This document shows positions 20,291 through 30,954 of a stretch of DNA of 64,000 bases, piece by piece; the stretch's first letter is position 1, and every line of letters starts with the position of its first letter. This DNA is from Norana najaformis (taxonomy: Eukaryota; Annelida; Clitellata; Crassiclitellata; Hormogastridae), in contig OZ029913.1 of NCBI GenBank assembly GCA_964023275.1, positions 39,310,757 through 39,374,756 on the forward strand. The letters are read 5' to 3'. Both the position numbers and the translations under genes were made by a program. Under the pieces are notes generated by a model that worked only from the letters and a program-made list of their open reading frames with translations, did not search any database and had not been told where the DNA came from.

Positions 20291-23200
20291 TCTAGGTGGA
20301 GGATCGCAAAATTGTCTCCGCAGTTTTAGGATCGGTGTTGCACAGCTTCCCAGTTTTCATGACCTTTCTACTGTACAAGTTTGAGACCTAATGTGCCAGA
20401 CCGGCCACAAGGCTGGAATGTAGGATTTATTCACATTGAATAGAAGGCACAGAGTCGGATCCTAAGATTGCTTTACAGTGTTGCCTCTCGCGTAAGGAAG
20501 GGGTCCAAACCGAAAGTTCCTTGGAGACAGCAGACACTGGGCAGGGATGGTATATGGAACGGCCATTTTACGTTGAGAATAGAAAGGAAATGATGTGGGT
20601 GGCTCCGGGTGTAGCTCTGGCTTAGAGTCACCCTAGTCCCGCGAAGTCATGCACAGACGGCAACGGGGACACGAACCCCAATCATTCCTGCAATTTAGCA
20701 GGATTACCCCTTTCCTCTGAATCAGCACTTGGTGTTGCGAACATTTGCTCTTAAATTGACCTACCAATTATATTTTAAGGTATACTAGTCTTGCCTATGA
20801 AATTTCAGTTGCTCTTCGATTACTGAAAAAAGTAACTCTAATGGAAGATAGTATTGTAAGTAAGTAAGTACCTGTAGTCAAAAGTCATAAACCGCTGGAG
20901 AAACCCGGTCGATATCAGAGGTGGGAACCAGTGGAGGGAAAGACCAGTGGACAGAAGCGAAATATGTGAAGAAAATGTGTCTTCAATGGGAGATAGACAG
21001 AACCAGTTGGGGGAAGTGTCCCTCTGCAAACTACACCCTGCTTATCTGTCTCGTTTTCAATTTTTGTTCACTTGTTTGTATTCATTGTGGTTTTCTTTTG
21101 TTTCAGTTTCTCAAAAGCATTGACCTTTGCACTGGTGACTCTGCTGTTGGCAGGTGACGGTGCTGAAGCACACGTTCATGAAAGGTCAACCGATGGTCAA
21201 GGATTTCATGACAGCAAGGTTGTCAGAGACCCCGAGTGAGTTACACTGATCTTGAATCACACTACTTGTCCATTTGTCCCTGGTTAGATCTGGTCTTTTT
21301 TGCCAGGGTTGGGCCACGTGCACTCCTGAGTAGGTATCTTGAAGAGATGCTCTATAAATTTGCAAAATGAATGAATGAACAAGTGAGGGAATGAGTGAAC
21401 GAGTGAGAGAGTGGACAAATGAGTGGATGGATAGGTGGGTATGTGGTTGTATGGGTGGCTGTACGTATGCATGGATGGGTGGATGGATGGATGGATGAAT
21501 GAGTGTATGAAAACACACAAGAATCATACAACAATGCAACTACCGTCAGGTGAAAGAAACTCTTGCCAGAGTTGCGCTAGTGACAAGAGCTTTTGTGAGG
21601 CACCTAAAAGGTGCTATGTAAATGCTCAGATATATACAACAATGCATGTTATAAGGAGGCTTCAGTTTTCTATTCCGGGTAGTAGTAACAATGGGGATGA
21701 TGAACATCATGTTTATACTCTGCTTGCAGACACATCAATGAACATCTACAGGGCCAAGCAGCAATCAACGTGAGTCAAATGGGTGCAGAAGAATTGGAGT
21801 TCTACTACTTCAAGTAAGCCTCTCAACATAGTAAAATTCCCAGTAAAGTAATACATGCATAATTCTGAGATTTACATGCATGCAGTATATATATATATAT
21901 GTGTGTGTATGTGTGTGTGTGTACCTGGACAGAGGGTGTACTTTGATATCGATGAAGATGATTGGCTTTTCTGTCACCTGAATAACCAAATCAGTGTTTC
22001 ACAGTGCAATAATTATAAGACTGTGTGAGCTAATTGTTTTGTTACATTTGATTACATTGCATAAAGATTGTTCATTTTTGAAAGGCTGATGTCATGTTTG
22101 TGCTTCAGCCAAAAGATCTAAAAGATACAGAATATACGTTTAGAGGGTTAATATGGCTGATGATGGCAGGTGACTCATTGACGAGCAAGAACCACTATAG
22201 AAGAATAGTTTAAAGGCAGGGAATAAGTCAGCACTCCTATGTACAAGAGCCATCTATAGGGAGCCATACTAATGTTTTTATTATGTTACTGTTGCATTCT
22301 GTATTTCTGCAGGTAATAAGCAATCGCTGCAGTGACAGCGTACAAATATTTGGTTATGTTCATGTAAGATATTGTTATATTAGGCTACTATTACATTTGT
22401 TACAGAACTATTTTGTTATAGCAATAATACATTTTGTTACACTACTGTCCCATACTTTGCTTTACATTTGTGTAGCAATCAACTAAGCACTGCTCCTAGA
22501 GTCTCTTCTTGGGAGGCTAAAGATGCCAAACATCGCTTACTTATGTTACGTTTGTGCAGATTACACGACACGGACAACAATACGAAGCTGGATGGTCTCG
22601 AGATTTACAAAGCGATGGTTCACATGTTGCCGTTCGATGAAATTGAAAATATCGTAAATAAGAAAGTCGATGCGAGAGGAAAGACGCCCGAACAGATAAA
22701 GAAAGAGCGAAAAGAACAAGAAATCAAATATTACACCGGTAACTCCTGTAATTGTTGTCATGGCAACATACCTTAATTTTGTGTAATGTATGATTTATGC
22801 AAAACAACAGGAAGTCAAATACATCTTTAAACGGTGAAAGACTGATATTTTGTTGAAATTTAAAATATGCTCATGATTAATAAATGGTCGCCTATAAAGG
22901 ACACCCGCAAAGGGTTAAAGGAGGTCATCCAAATGCGGGCAAACGTTGACAAGAGAAGAGGGGCTTTGCTGAATGCAGACGCCCGCATTTAAATTTGGTA
23001 CAGTTTCTGGATGAGGTAGTGTCAAAATACCCCACACCGTGGCACCTCGCAAGATCGACAGGATAGCATAATTTAGGCCTTGGTACTCAGAATGCTGACG
23101 TTCGCAAAGGGGTGGGGTAGGTAATATCGACTGCGGGGAAGAAATCTGGAGAAGGGGAGACATCCTTTGTGGACGACCTCTAAGCAGTGCAAGATTTAGC

Positions 23201-23654
23201 TTTAGGAGTGGGGGCGGTTCACCCGCCGCGCCCCTATTGGTTATATGCTGGCGCCCTCAGACCAGACCCGTGCATGTTGGACTGCCAGAATGTGGTGCCC
23301 CTCTGGAACTGTTCTTGCCCCGCGTGCAAGCAGTCCTGGAGCCGCAACTGCCGCTAACCTGTTTTACGATCTCACGATGGAAACATTCAATGTGCTACCA
23401 GGGCAGTTAGATATCCAGGCTGACATAACATGATAACGTCAGCAGTGACTGTGGCTGAGGTCTACAATGCTGATGTTCCAAGATAATATCTTTGCATGAA
23501 TTTGATGTTTTTTCCAGATATTGTTGATAATGTGATGAAGGCTGATGACATCGATGATGATGGATATCTCACTTATCCCGAGTATATCATCGCCAGACGA
23601 AGGGAGGAAGCCTACGAAGAAACAGACCAGCCTTCGAAGCGAAACACCCACTAG
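20137..23654 (+). CDS. MCFD2: MCFD2-like EF-hand cargo-receptor subunit
   Basis: MCFD2 is a luminal Ca-binding partner of LMAN1/ERGIC-53 in ER-to-Golgi cargo export. Exons: 20137-20186 (tentative), 21107-21235, 21730-21813, 22560-22738 and 23518-23654. Phases agree throughout, for 192 residues (human about 146). Exon 2 encodes a hydrophobic signal segment (FSKALTFALVTLLLAG) ending in Ala-Glu-Ala. Exon 3 gives EHINEHLQG then ELEFYYFK, close to remembered MCFD2 (EHIMEHLEG, ELQLHYFK). Exon 4 carries EF-hand 1 (DTDNNTKLDGLE). Exon 5 carries EF-hand 2 (DIDDDGYLTYPE) and a charged tail ending Asn-Thr-His-stop. A Lys/Glu-rich spacer between the EF hands is longer and more charged than expected. Exon 1 supplies an ATG (AACATG) in correct phase, but its 17 residues make an odd N-region for a signal peptide, so the true start may differ. 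AATAAA at 23703 and 23747 are likely polyadenylation signals. Confidence 0.85.
20600..20740 (-). repeat. Possible tRNA-derived SINE head, minus strand
   Basis: The minus strand contains a B-box-like GGGGTTCGTGTCCCC and an upstream CCTGC..GCAGG stem that could be an anticodon arm. No intact tRNA cloverleaf can be built, so this looks like a SINE head. Confidence 0.35.
21335..21515. repeat. Repeat tail with GAAT/GGAT microsatellite in MCFD2-like intron
   Basis: GAGATGCTCTATAAATTTGC at about 21343 is followed by (GAAT)n, (GAGT)n and (GGAT)n runs to 21510. The ATAAAT-plus-simple-repeat structure is that of a LINE/SINE 3' end. The reverse strand gives spurious Ile/His/Ser-rich frames. Confidence 0.6.
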
Positions 23655-23702
23655 AGCAGAACAGCACATAGTTAAATAACTCAGATTGTTTTATCCAAGG
23701 TT

Positions 23703-23752
23703 AATAAAATTCTGGTAAAATAAGTTATTATAATATATGGAGTTTGAATAAA
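23703..23752 (+). other. Polyadenylation signals of the MCFD2-like gene
   Basis: AATAAA hexamers at 23703-23708 and 23747-23752, about 50 and 95 nt past the stop codon. Confidence 0.5.
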
Positions 23753-23754
23753 TG

Positions 23755-24889
23755 ATTGTAGGTGCCTATTTGTGTAAACTGCTAAATAAAAGCAGATTTA
23801 AAATTATAATTCATGATCAACTTGCTATATTAGAAAATCACTGGTGACAGGTACTATAGTAATAGAGTCTAACGTTTTGTGGCTGCCAGGGCAGTTGACG
23901 TTGGCTACCAGTTGCCTTTTCTTGCACTCTGTGCTAACTGTTAAAAATTATCTGTGTTTTCAGTTATTATTTTTCCAGAAATCAAAAGAACTCAAAAATA
24001 AGGAATGAAGGGTTGTGAAGTAAGATCTGCTCGTCCCGACTGTGGGAAGTTTCCATCTCCAGGCATTTTTGTTTCAGTGCTTAAAGTTCGGGCAGTAAGG
24101 ATTTCTACCAGTATCTGTACATTTAATCTCTGTGACCCTTCAACTTGTGTTATTTTCGATTCCGGCCAGAATGAATTGAGAACATCCATCGTCACGTTGA
24201 CGTGTAACACATTAGTAGTTTATTAAGATTTCTATTCGCATTCGCTTTAATTTTATAAAAATATTGATCGTGAAAGCTCCTAGATTTTTGACTAGAAGTC
24301 TCCACAGCACTGATATAAAACCACAAATAATAAATTTTGCTCCTTGCCTACTAACTAAAGGCGGCAGGAGATGAAGCGTGCAGCTGAAAGCGTCGCGCCT
24401 ATTGACGTAATTAACGGCGACATCAAGGACGGTCATCATCGGTTTATTATATCTATGGTCGTCATCTGGTGTTCAGGCAAACAAACAAATAACACTTGGT
24501 GGTGTAAGATGAAGCTGCCTGCAAGTATCACAGATACGAACACAAACTGTAATTCTGTTGGGTGTATTTCTAGTCTCAAGTCTAGATGGTGATTTATTAT
24601 AATAATACATAGTACCATTATGCATAAAGAAAACTAGTACAAATACGCGGCGGATAAACCAGATGAGCATCGTTAAACATCAATGACTTGCCGGTGGCAT
24701 TGTAATTGCGATTGAATTTGTTTATTAACTGTTTCCAAGAATATCATTAAGGCAAATTTAGGAAGTTCTATACCTTTAAGAGTAATAAGAAACGAACACT
24801 AAGGTACTATACTACTAGACAGCAAATCACAGTCATGGCAACACCAATGTATGTGACAGACTGTGATTGTAATTGCTAAATATTTTGGT
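23755..24889. other. Intergenic DNA downstream of the MCFD2-like gene
   Basis: AT-rich sequence with scattered short open frames and no recognisable domain, splice-phase consistency or repeat. An ATG at 24371 opens 73 codons but has no visible partner exon. Confidence 0.35.
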
Positions 24890-25520
24890 GACCAATAAAA
24901 ATATCTCTCAGTCATTTTTGACGGCGATTCCTCGTCTAGCTCTACCCGGTGCGATTGTCCATTCCCTTTGGTCGTCGGCCCGCCCTCTTACATAGCAAGA
25001 TTCCAACCAATGAAGTAGTGACGTCGACTATTGCAGATTGAATTTTTTACAAGTATTTTTAAAGAAAATTATAATATGACGCTTTTAAACGATTTAATAT
25101 TATGTGTATTGATTGGACAGCTTTTATAAAATGCTAGACAACAATGTACCAGTTCAGTTTAAGCCCTGTAGTCTAAGACTCTAAGATCTTTGCTGTAGCT
25201 TGTTTTTGCGAAAAATGGTATTTATTCAATTCCTAGATGGCGGAATGAATAAAATGACGTCATTAAATAGATTTTGCATCTAATATATCATCTGTGGTTA
25301 TGGTTTTCACTTGATGGTGGAGGCGTGTGAGGGTTTTGCGGTTTTGCCGAGCGAGAATTTCGCCTCGATTGATCGAAAACTGATATAAATGGCCAAATGG
25401 TGTCATTCGAGAGGCGCAAAAGCTGTCTGCGGGGGTTGATGGTGTGAAACTCGAGGCCTCTGCCATCCTGAAAGGTCGCTTTGGTGCCAAGGACTCGAAG
25501 TCGCATACATCGGACTCGCT
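24890..25520 (+). promoter_or_regulatory. Promoter-like patch with CCAAT, CRE and YY1-type motifs
   Basis: CpG content rises over this interval. It holds ACCAATG at about 25007, GTGACGTCGA at 25018-25027, ATGGCGG at 25237-25243 (YY1-like) and a perfect CRE TGACGTCA at 25255-25262. It ends with GCTGA/GTAAGT, a near-ideal splice donor, at about 25513. This is what a first non-coding exon and promoter of a plus-strand gene would look like. The next recognised host gene on that strand is the TRIM-NHL gene at 54.4 kb, which needs an upstream exon. The link is speculative. Confidence 0.3.
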
Positions 25521-25839
25521 GAGTAAGTGTCGACAAACTACTGGGGCATAATATATCGTAAAATAAATAATCTCGTATATGTTTATTGCACGTTATTTCC
25601 TATTTCTTGTGTTAATGGTCTTTCAATAATTGATTGAAAAGCTTCATGTAGTACCACGATCGTGCGTTTGATGGGTGAGCAAAGGCGATACAGCGCAGCT
25701 GTAAGGTTTTGTCACTTGAAACTCTTCATAATTGTCGTCAGTTAGCTCAAAACTTATATGGACCTTTGACAGGTGATGTGTGCGAGAAGTTCCTATCTTA
25801 AATACGATGTGTAAGCTGAGTTGACTAGTGACGTATTTA

Positions 25840-25960
25840 GCCTGTCAGTTTTCTTGTTCTTCAGGTCCAAACTCAAGACTCGTCTTTTCCATTGCTTCTT
25901 GGTGGCAACCTGCCTTCTAGTCTCTCCGACTTGTCTTATTTTGGCAGATTATGTTTGCAT
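25840..25960 (+). mobile_element. L2-like ORF2 C-terminal scrap
   Basis: The plus strand reads FRSKLKTRLFHCFL, the usual C-terminal ending of L2-type ORF2 proteins, followed by ATTATGGGATTATGG-like tail sequence to about 26060. Confidence 0.5.
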
Positions 25961-26327
25961 ATTGCAGACTATGATTATGGGATTATGGGAAATTATGATT
26001 ATGGCAAAAGATTATTATGGAGATTGTGACTATGACCTATTATGATTATGGGCAAATTATAAATGATGTGTTATTTTGATGTCGCACTGAAAGTTTCCAC
26101 ATCAGATTAGATGATTGACTTTTATTTTACAGTTTTTGTGCCAACCCAGGCATTGCCCCCAAATTGAATTGCCCTCGCCTAGATTCACCCTTGCCTCAGC
26201 TATCGCCAGCCTAACAAAAGCATGATAGTACAGTTCTGAAGTTATTATGACCTTTCTGTACCATGTCTGGAACTTCTTACTGACTCTAATGTGCTGGACT
26301 AAATCTAGTCAGACTTTTCCTTGATGT

Positions 26328-26470
26328 AGTGAATATGACCTTTCATTGGTTGCATTGATGTGACCTTTCATTGGTTGCATTGATGTGACCTTTCATTGGT
26401 GTAGTTAATGTGACCTTTCAGTAGTGTAACTGATGTGACTTTTTTCATTGTTGTAGTTAATATGATGTGA
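26328..26470. repeat. 26-bp minisatellite
   Basis: About five copies of a unit close to TGTGACCTTTCATTGGT plus TGCATTGA. The first three copies are nearly identical and the last two diverged. Confidence 0.85.
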
Positions 26471-26604
26471 TGTTTGTTATGCAATGTCATTAATGCGATG
26501 ATATGATGAGAAATTTGAATAGTTTACATATAATCTTAAAGGACTTATAATCTTGAAGAAACTCATATGATTCCTCTGTTATGGCTATGTTAAATTATTT
26601 CTTA

Positions 26605-26905
26605 TAGGCAGAGAGAGTGAAACAGACAGAGGAGAGAGAAAAGAGGAGGGGAGAGGAATATAGGATACACAGAGAGACAGAGACAGAGATACAGAGAAAT
26701 AGACAGAGAGAAGGGAGAGGAGAGAAAAAGAGGGAAAAGGCAGGCAGATACAGACAGACTGACTGACTGACTGCCTGACTGAAAGAGATGGTGGGAGAGA
26801 GGAAGGAAGGGTGACAGATATACAAAGAGAGACTGAGAGAAGATAGAGAGAGAGGAGCAAGTGACAGACAAAGAGAGGCAGAGGCAGACAGACAGAGAGA
26901 GAAAA
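26605..26905. repeat. Purine-rich GA/GACA simple sequence
   Basis: About 300 bp of GAGA, GACAGA and GGAGAG on the plus strand. The minus strand gives Ser/Leu-rich frames in several phases, a sign of simple sequence and not of coding. Confidence 0.85.
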
Positions 26906-26971
26906 TCGTTACATCTAGTCACCAATGCTCAGCGTTGCTCGTTACATCTAGTCACCAATGCTCAGCGTTGC
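26906..26971. repeat. Perfect 33-bp tandem duplication
   Basis: A 33-bp unit beginning TCGTTACATCTAGTCACC occupies 26906-26938 and is repeated without change at 26939-26971. The perfect identity implies a recent duplication. Just downstream an ATG (about 26993) opens a 13-codon frame that runs into a GTAAGC donor (about 27032); its significance is unknown. Confidence 0.8.
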
Positions 26972-27190
26972 CTCCAACCAGCCATCAGCCACAATGTTTA
27001 ACCTGTTGATGTTGATGATCGAAGCCGAACTGGTAAGCGGTTTCTGGTAAGGTCATTACACATGTAAGGCCAACAGTCATCAGTCACCATCCAATTACAA
27101 CCAAGCCCGCTAACAGCAGCCCACTATCACACTATACGTTAGGTTCTTAAAAGTAATAGTCTGGCAACAGCTGATACTAAGGATGGAACA

Positions 27191-27265
27191 TGGCACAGTG
27201 GCCAAGCAGCTAACTTGTTGGATTTTCACCTTTGCCACCTGGGTTTGATTCCAGGGCTATTCATG
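27191..27265 (+). repeat. tRNA-like SINE head
   Basis: GTGGCCAAGCAG (A-box-like) and GGGTTTGATTCC (B-box-like) at tRNA-like spacing. The downstream body is not recognised. Confidence 0.45.
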
Positions 27266-27299
27266 TGAAATTGACAGAGATTGCATTTCAGTTAAGTTT

Positions 27300-28095
27300 T
27301 TTTAGTTTATTTGGAGCAGAATAGCAGTTTAAAATACACAGTGTCATTATTGAAACAGTATACAAAAAGTTTCTCATAAGCACTGAATTAATGTCTGGTA
27401 ATAAAACACAGTCACTGGGGCCCACAGTAAGCCACTGTCCAAGGCCCGCAGCTGGAGTGCTGAGGCCACGCCCTGAGCTGGTAGAGGATGTTTGGTCACA
27501 TGGCCTGGGATATGATGAGGCCTTGGCATGTAACTGGCCTTTGGTAACCTAGCGTCATCTACAGATAAGCTGGCTGCTAAGGACTGCAGGTTGTTCTATC
27601 CATACATCGGATGAACCATCCAGGCCTCTTCACCTGGCTCACTTAAACTGTGCATTAATTAGCTGTCAGGTGTGCTGATAGATGAGGTACAAAACAGAAT
27701 ACAGATCAGATACAAATAGTTAATTGTCATCAGTACTTTTCAATTCAAAGCCATTCGTTGAGTCACCAACAGAGTACAACTGCTTAGTAACATAATATTC
27801 ATTGTTGGTATTATCATCATCATGTCATCGTTGTCATCATCATCATCATCATCATCATCAGTTGTCTTCTTTTAACATCAGTCATTGTCAGTTATCATCA
27901 TTGATCATAATCATCAGCAGCACCACTAAAAATTCTTAAAAGGTGCAGTATAAATACCTTGAACCTCATATAAGATCAAAACAGTCCATTTCTTTTAATA
28001 CGCTAGTCTGAAGGAGGAAAGGTAAGATAAAATAAGGTAAGGTAAGGTAATCATTTGTTTATTAACCACTTATATCAAAATTAGTCAGACTTAAC
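27300..28095. other. Intergenic DNA with an ATC microsatellite
   Basis: Unassigned sequence. (ATC)n at 27826-27862, a short repeat tail GGTGCAGTATAAATACC at about 27941, and a GGTAA run near 28021-28050. No coding structure seen. Confidence 0.4.
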
Positions 28096-28096
28096 T

Positions 28097-28262
28097 ATAA
28101 AATGAATACAGTGACCATGCACTGTCGGTGGGAAGACCAGATAGCGAGGGAGAGGACTGGTCACCTGTCCTGACATGCCAAGGCTAAGAAAATTAAGTTG
28201 CTACACTGCATACCTATGGCTGCTTCTTGAGGTTAACTTAAGAGACTGCTTTTCTTCTTCAG
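28097..28262 (+). repeat. SINE family A body, plus strand
   Basis: Contains ACTGTCGGTGGGAAGACCAG, GAGAGGACTGGTCACCTG, CCAAGGCTAAGAAAATTAAG, then TTGCTAC...CATACCTATGGCTGC. The tRNA head is not evident, so the copy may be 5'-truncated. Confidence 0.55.
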
Positions 28263-29060
28263 AAGGCAACAGAAAGCAGGTCAATGCCTGGTGTGCAGAC
28301 CACTTGTGTTTTAATAGGGTTGTGATCTGGTTTGAAATTGGTCCTTAGTTGATCGCCTCCTTTCAAACATCTAAAGATAGGACTGTCGGAAAGTGGTTAG
28401 TTTATATGCCTGGAGAATGTGTGTGTGTGTGTGTGAGAGAGAGTGTGTACGTATCTGGACGATTTTAAGAGCTTCTTGAAGATGATGGTATGTGTGTTTG
28501 TGTTGCCGTATGTCTCCAAAGCCTGTATGTGGGATTGTGTAAGCCAGCCACATATTACCCGGTTCTTTACATTCCATTATGTTATGGCACTTGGCAGATC
28601 TGGAGTTTACAAAAAGGGGAAAGTAAGCAAGGTCATGTTTCCATGATGTACCCTGCTGGGGGTTTAATAAGCAGAGAATTTTTGTCTTGTTTGACTTACT
28701 TTTAGTCATCAGGATTTTGATGACCTATTTTATTTTTATTATCAACCTTTTTTAGTTGATGACCAGTTATTTTAGTCTCCAGTTTTATCAATATCTTTTT
28801 GTACTTTACGAGTTTTGTAGGCATTGGTCAGTTTGTGCTAATCAGTTTGGGGCTGACTCAATAGCATGCCCTTAAATCAGATGGAGATGCATGGTCTGAT
28901 TGGCCCCTGGATCTGCCTTTGTTTCATTACATCTTGATTTGGAACTTGAACTTCAGAGAAATGCATCGCTGTGATGCATTACTTGCTGATTCGAAACCTA
29001 TCACTGTGAACAGTATGACATATGGCCCCTTGACAATCCACAGTGGACAATCCGTTGCTG
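28263..29060. other. Intergenic DNA
   Basis: Unassigned apart from a short GT repeat at 28418-28445. Frames on either strand resemble nothing known. Confidence 0.35.
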
Positions 29061-29064
29061 ACAG

Positions 29065-30165
29065 TTGCTGATTTTGCACAGTGGAATTTATCAAACTGTT
29101 TCTACACAATTACTGGATGTACTTACTCGAAAACTATATGGCACAATAATGGCATGCATTCGATTAGAAGGAGAAGAAACGGAATGGTTCAAGATAGAAA
29201 CAGGTTTCCGACAGGGGTGCATCCTGTCACCAATCTTGTTTAATATGGTATTGGACTATATCATGAGACGTCTGGAAAGAACTCATAATTTGGGAGCACA
29301 ATCTCAACCAAGAAATGCAGAGGATGTCGAATATGCAGATGATGCATGTATGATTGCAGAATGCCTAACAAGAGTAATGGAGTTGTTGGAGGCATTAGCA
29401 GAGGAAAGTGGAAAACTTGGACTGAAAATTAACTATAACAAAACTAAAATAATGCCAATAACAAAAAAGGAATACAACGGGCCAATAGTTAAGCTTAAGG
29501 GACAGGAAATTGAGGTAATAAATAAGTTTGTCTATCTGGGAAGTGAAATGAAAGCAGGGGGAGGATCAGAAACAGAAATCAAAAGGAGAATAGCGCTTGC
29601 AGGGTCAACCTTTAACAGGTTACAAAAGGTCTTCAAACGACATGATATAAAACTGGCGATAAAGCTAAAAATCCTCAACACATGCGTGATCCCAGTACTA
29701 ATCTATGGATGTGAGTCATGGAGTATTACAAGAGCAATGGAGAAGAAACTGAATGCAGCAGAAAACAAATGGCTCAGAAGAATACTAAGAGTTAGCTATA
29801 AGGACCATGTAACGAATGAAAGTATTAGACAACGAACACAGCAACCATTGATAAGTAATGTGATCAAGAAAAGAAGGATGAAGTGGGCAGGACATGTCCT
29901 GAGGATGGAGGAGAACCGCAATCCAAAGAAAATCTTTAAATACAAACCGGACGGAAAGAGAGCAGTGGGAAGACCGAAAAGAAGATGGATAGATTGCCTT
30001 GAAGAGGATCTGAAAGGTGCCGGAGTTACTATCTATGGGAAAACGGAGGGCAGACGGAGAATGACCCTTGAGGAGATGGCCGGGAAACGAGATTTGTGGA
30101 GGGGTGTCATAGAGAAATCAACGACTGGATCCAGTCCAGAGATGATTACATGACATGACTTACTC
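29065..30165 (+). mobile_element. 5'-truncated non-LTR retrotransposon, RTE-like, open ORF
   Basis: One open frame (29065-30153, 362 codons) covers the C-terminal half of a LINE reverse transcriptase. Visible in order: the GFRQGCILSP motif (residues about 48-57), the catalytic YADD (about 29332-29343), the NKFVYLGSEM thumb motif, VLIYGCESW, WLRRILRV, WAGHVLRM and GRPKRRWIDCLEED. The last blocks resemble RTE/BovB-type C-termini, though other LINE clades share them. The finger region and any endonuclease are missing, so the copy is 5'-truncated. The absence of stops over 1.1 kb, against badly broken LINEs elsewhere in the window, suggests a young insertion. The end ATGATTACATGACATGAC may be the 3' tail. 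Confidence 0.85.
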
Positions 30166-30169
30166 GAAT

Positions 30170-30950
30170 GCATTTGAAAACAGTACATTGAGGCATAACT
30201 AGGTTTACCTGGATTTTTTTGGAGTTGACCGGTTGTAACTGTTGATTGTTTCTTGGTTTTGGTACAGCATTGGTCTGATTGGACTCCCTGTTTTTTGAAT
30301 TGATTAACCATCCTATGCAAATGTTACAAAGAGGTTATATGCGTAAGTTTGTATTACTGATGTTTTGTGCCAAGGTGGTGGTACCCAACAATAGTCCTGC
30401 AGGTGAAGGAGTTAAGATTTTCCATGCTTTCAGATGAGTTCCATAGCAGCCAGTGGGACACACTCTATCATTCATTCATTCAGAACATTTAAGTATTTAC
30501 TCAGAGGCACTCCCAGCAAGGGGAAAGAAAAGAGTTTGCAAGTATGTATAAAAGGTGCATGTAGCATACCTGGCCAGTAAGACCTGCAGACAGAGGGAGG
30601 CATTCCAGGTAGAGTGGTTGGGCTATCTACTCTTGCCTTCCTACCAGCAGTGAAATCTACATTGTTTTTTATGGAGAAAATGAGGGAGGTGGATTTTGGA
30701 ATGGCCTATCAGCGGAAACAGGAAATGGAAGATAGGAGGAAGCAGCTGCATTGTAAGATTAGAAGAAAATAAGAGATGCCTGACTGGATGGGAAAACATG
30801 GAGTGAAGAAAAATTAAGAGAATTCCGGAAACCAGGAGAAATGAGGTAATTTAATTAATGGATAGTACAGGAATTCTGGCTGTTTTGAAGAATTATGGTT
30901 AATGCTTCAAGGTGGCCCTTATGCCACATTGGATCAGTGTTAACATTAAC
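30170..30950. other. Intergenic DNA between two LINEs
   Basis: No gene or repeat structure recognised. Short open frames only. Confidence 0.35.
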
Positions 30951-30954
30951 ATTC

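Noticed and set aside
26585-26925. Three overlapping minus-strand frames
   Set aside because: All three phases are open because of GA-rich simple sequence; no domain.
29065-30153. A possible host gene because of its long open frame
   Set aside because: RT catalytic YADD and LINE C-terminal motifs identify a retrotransposon.
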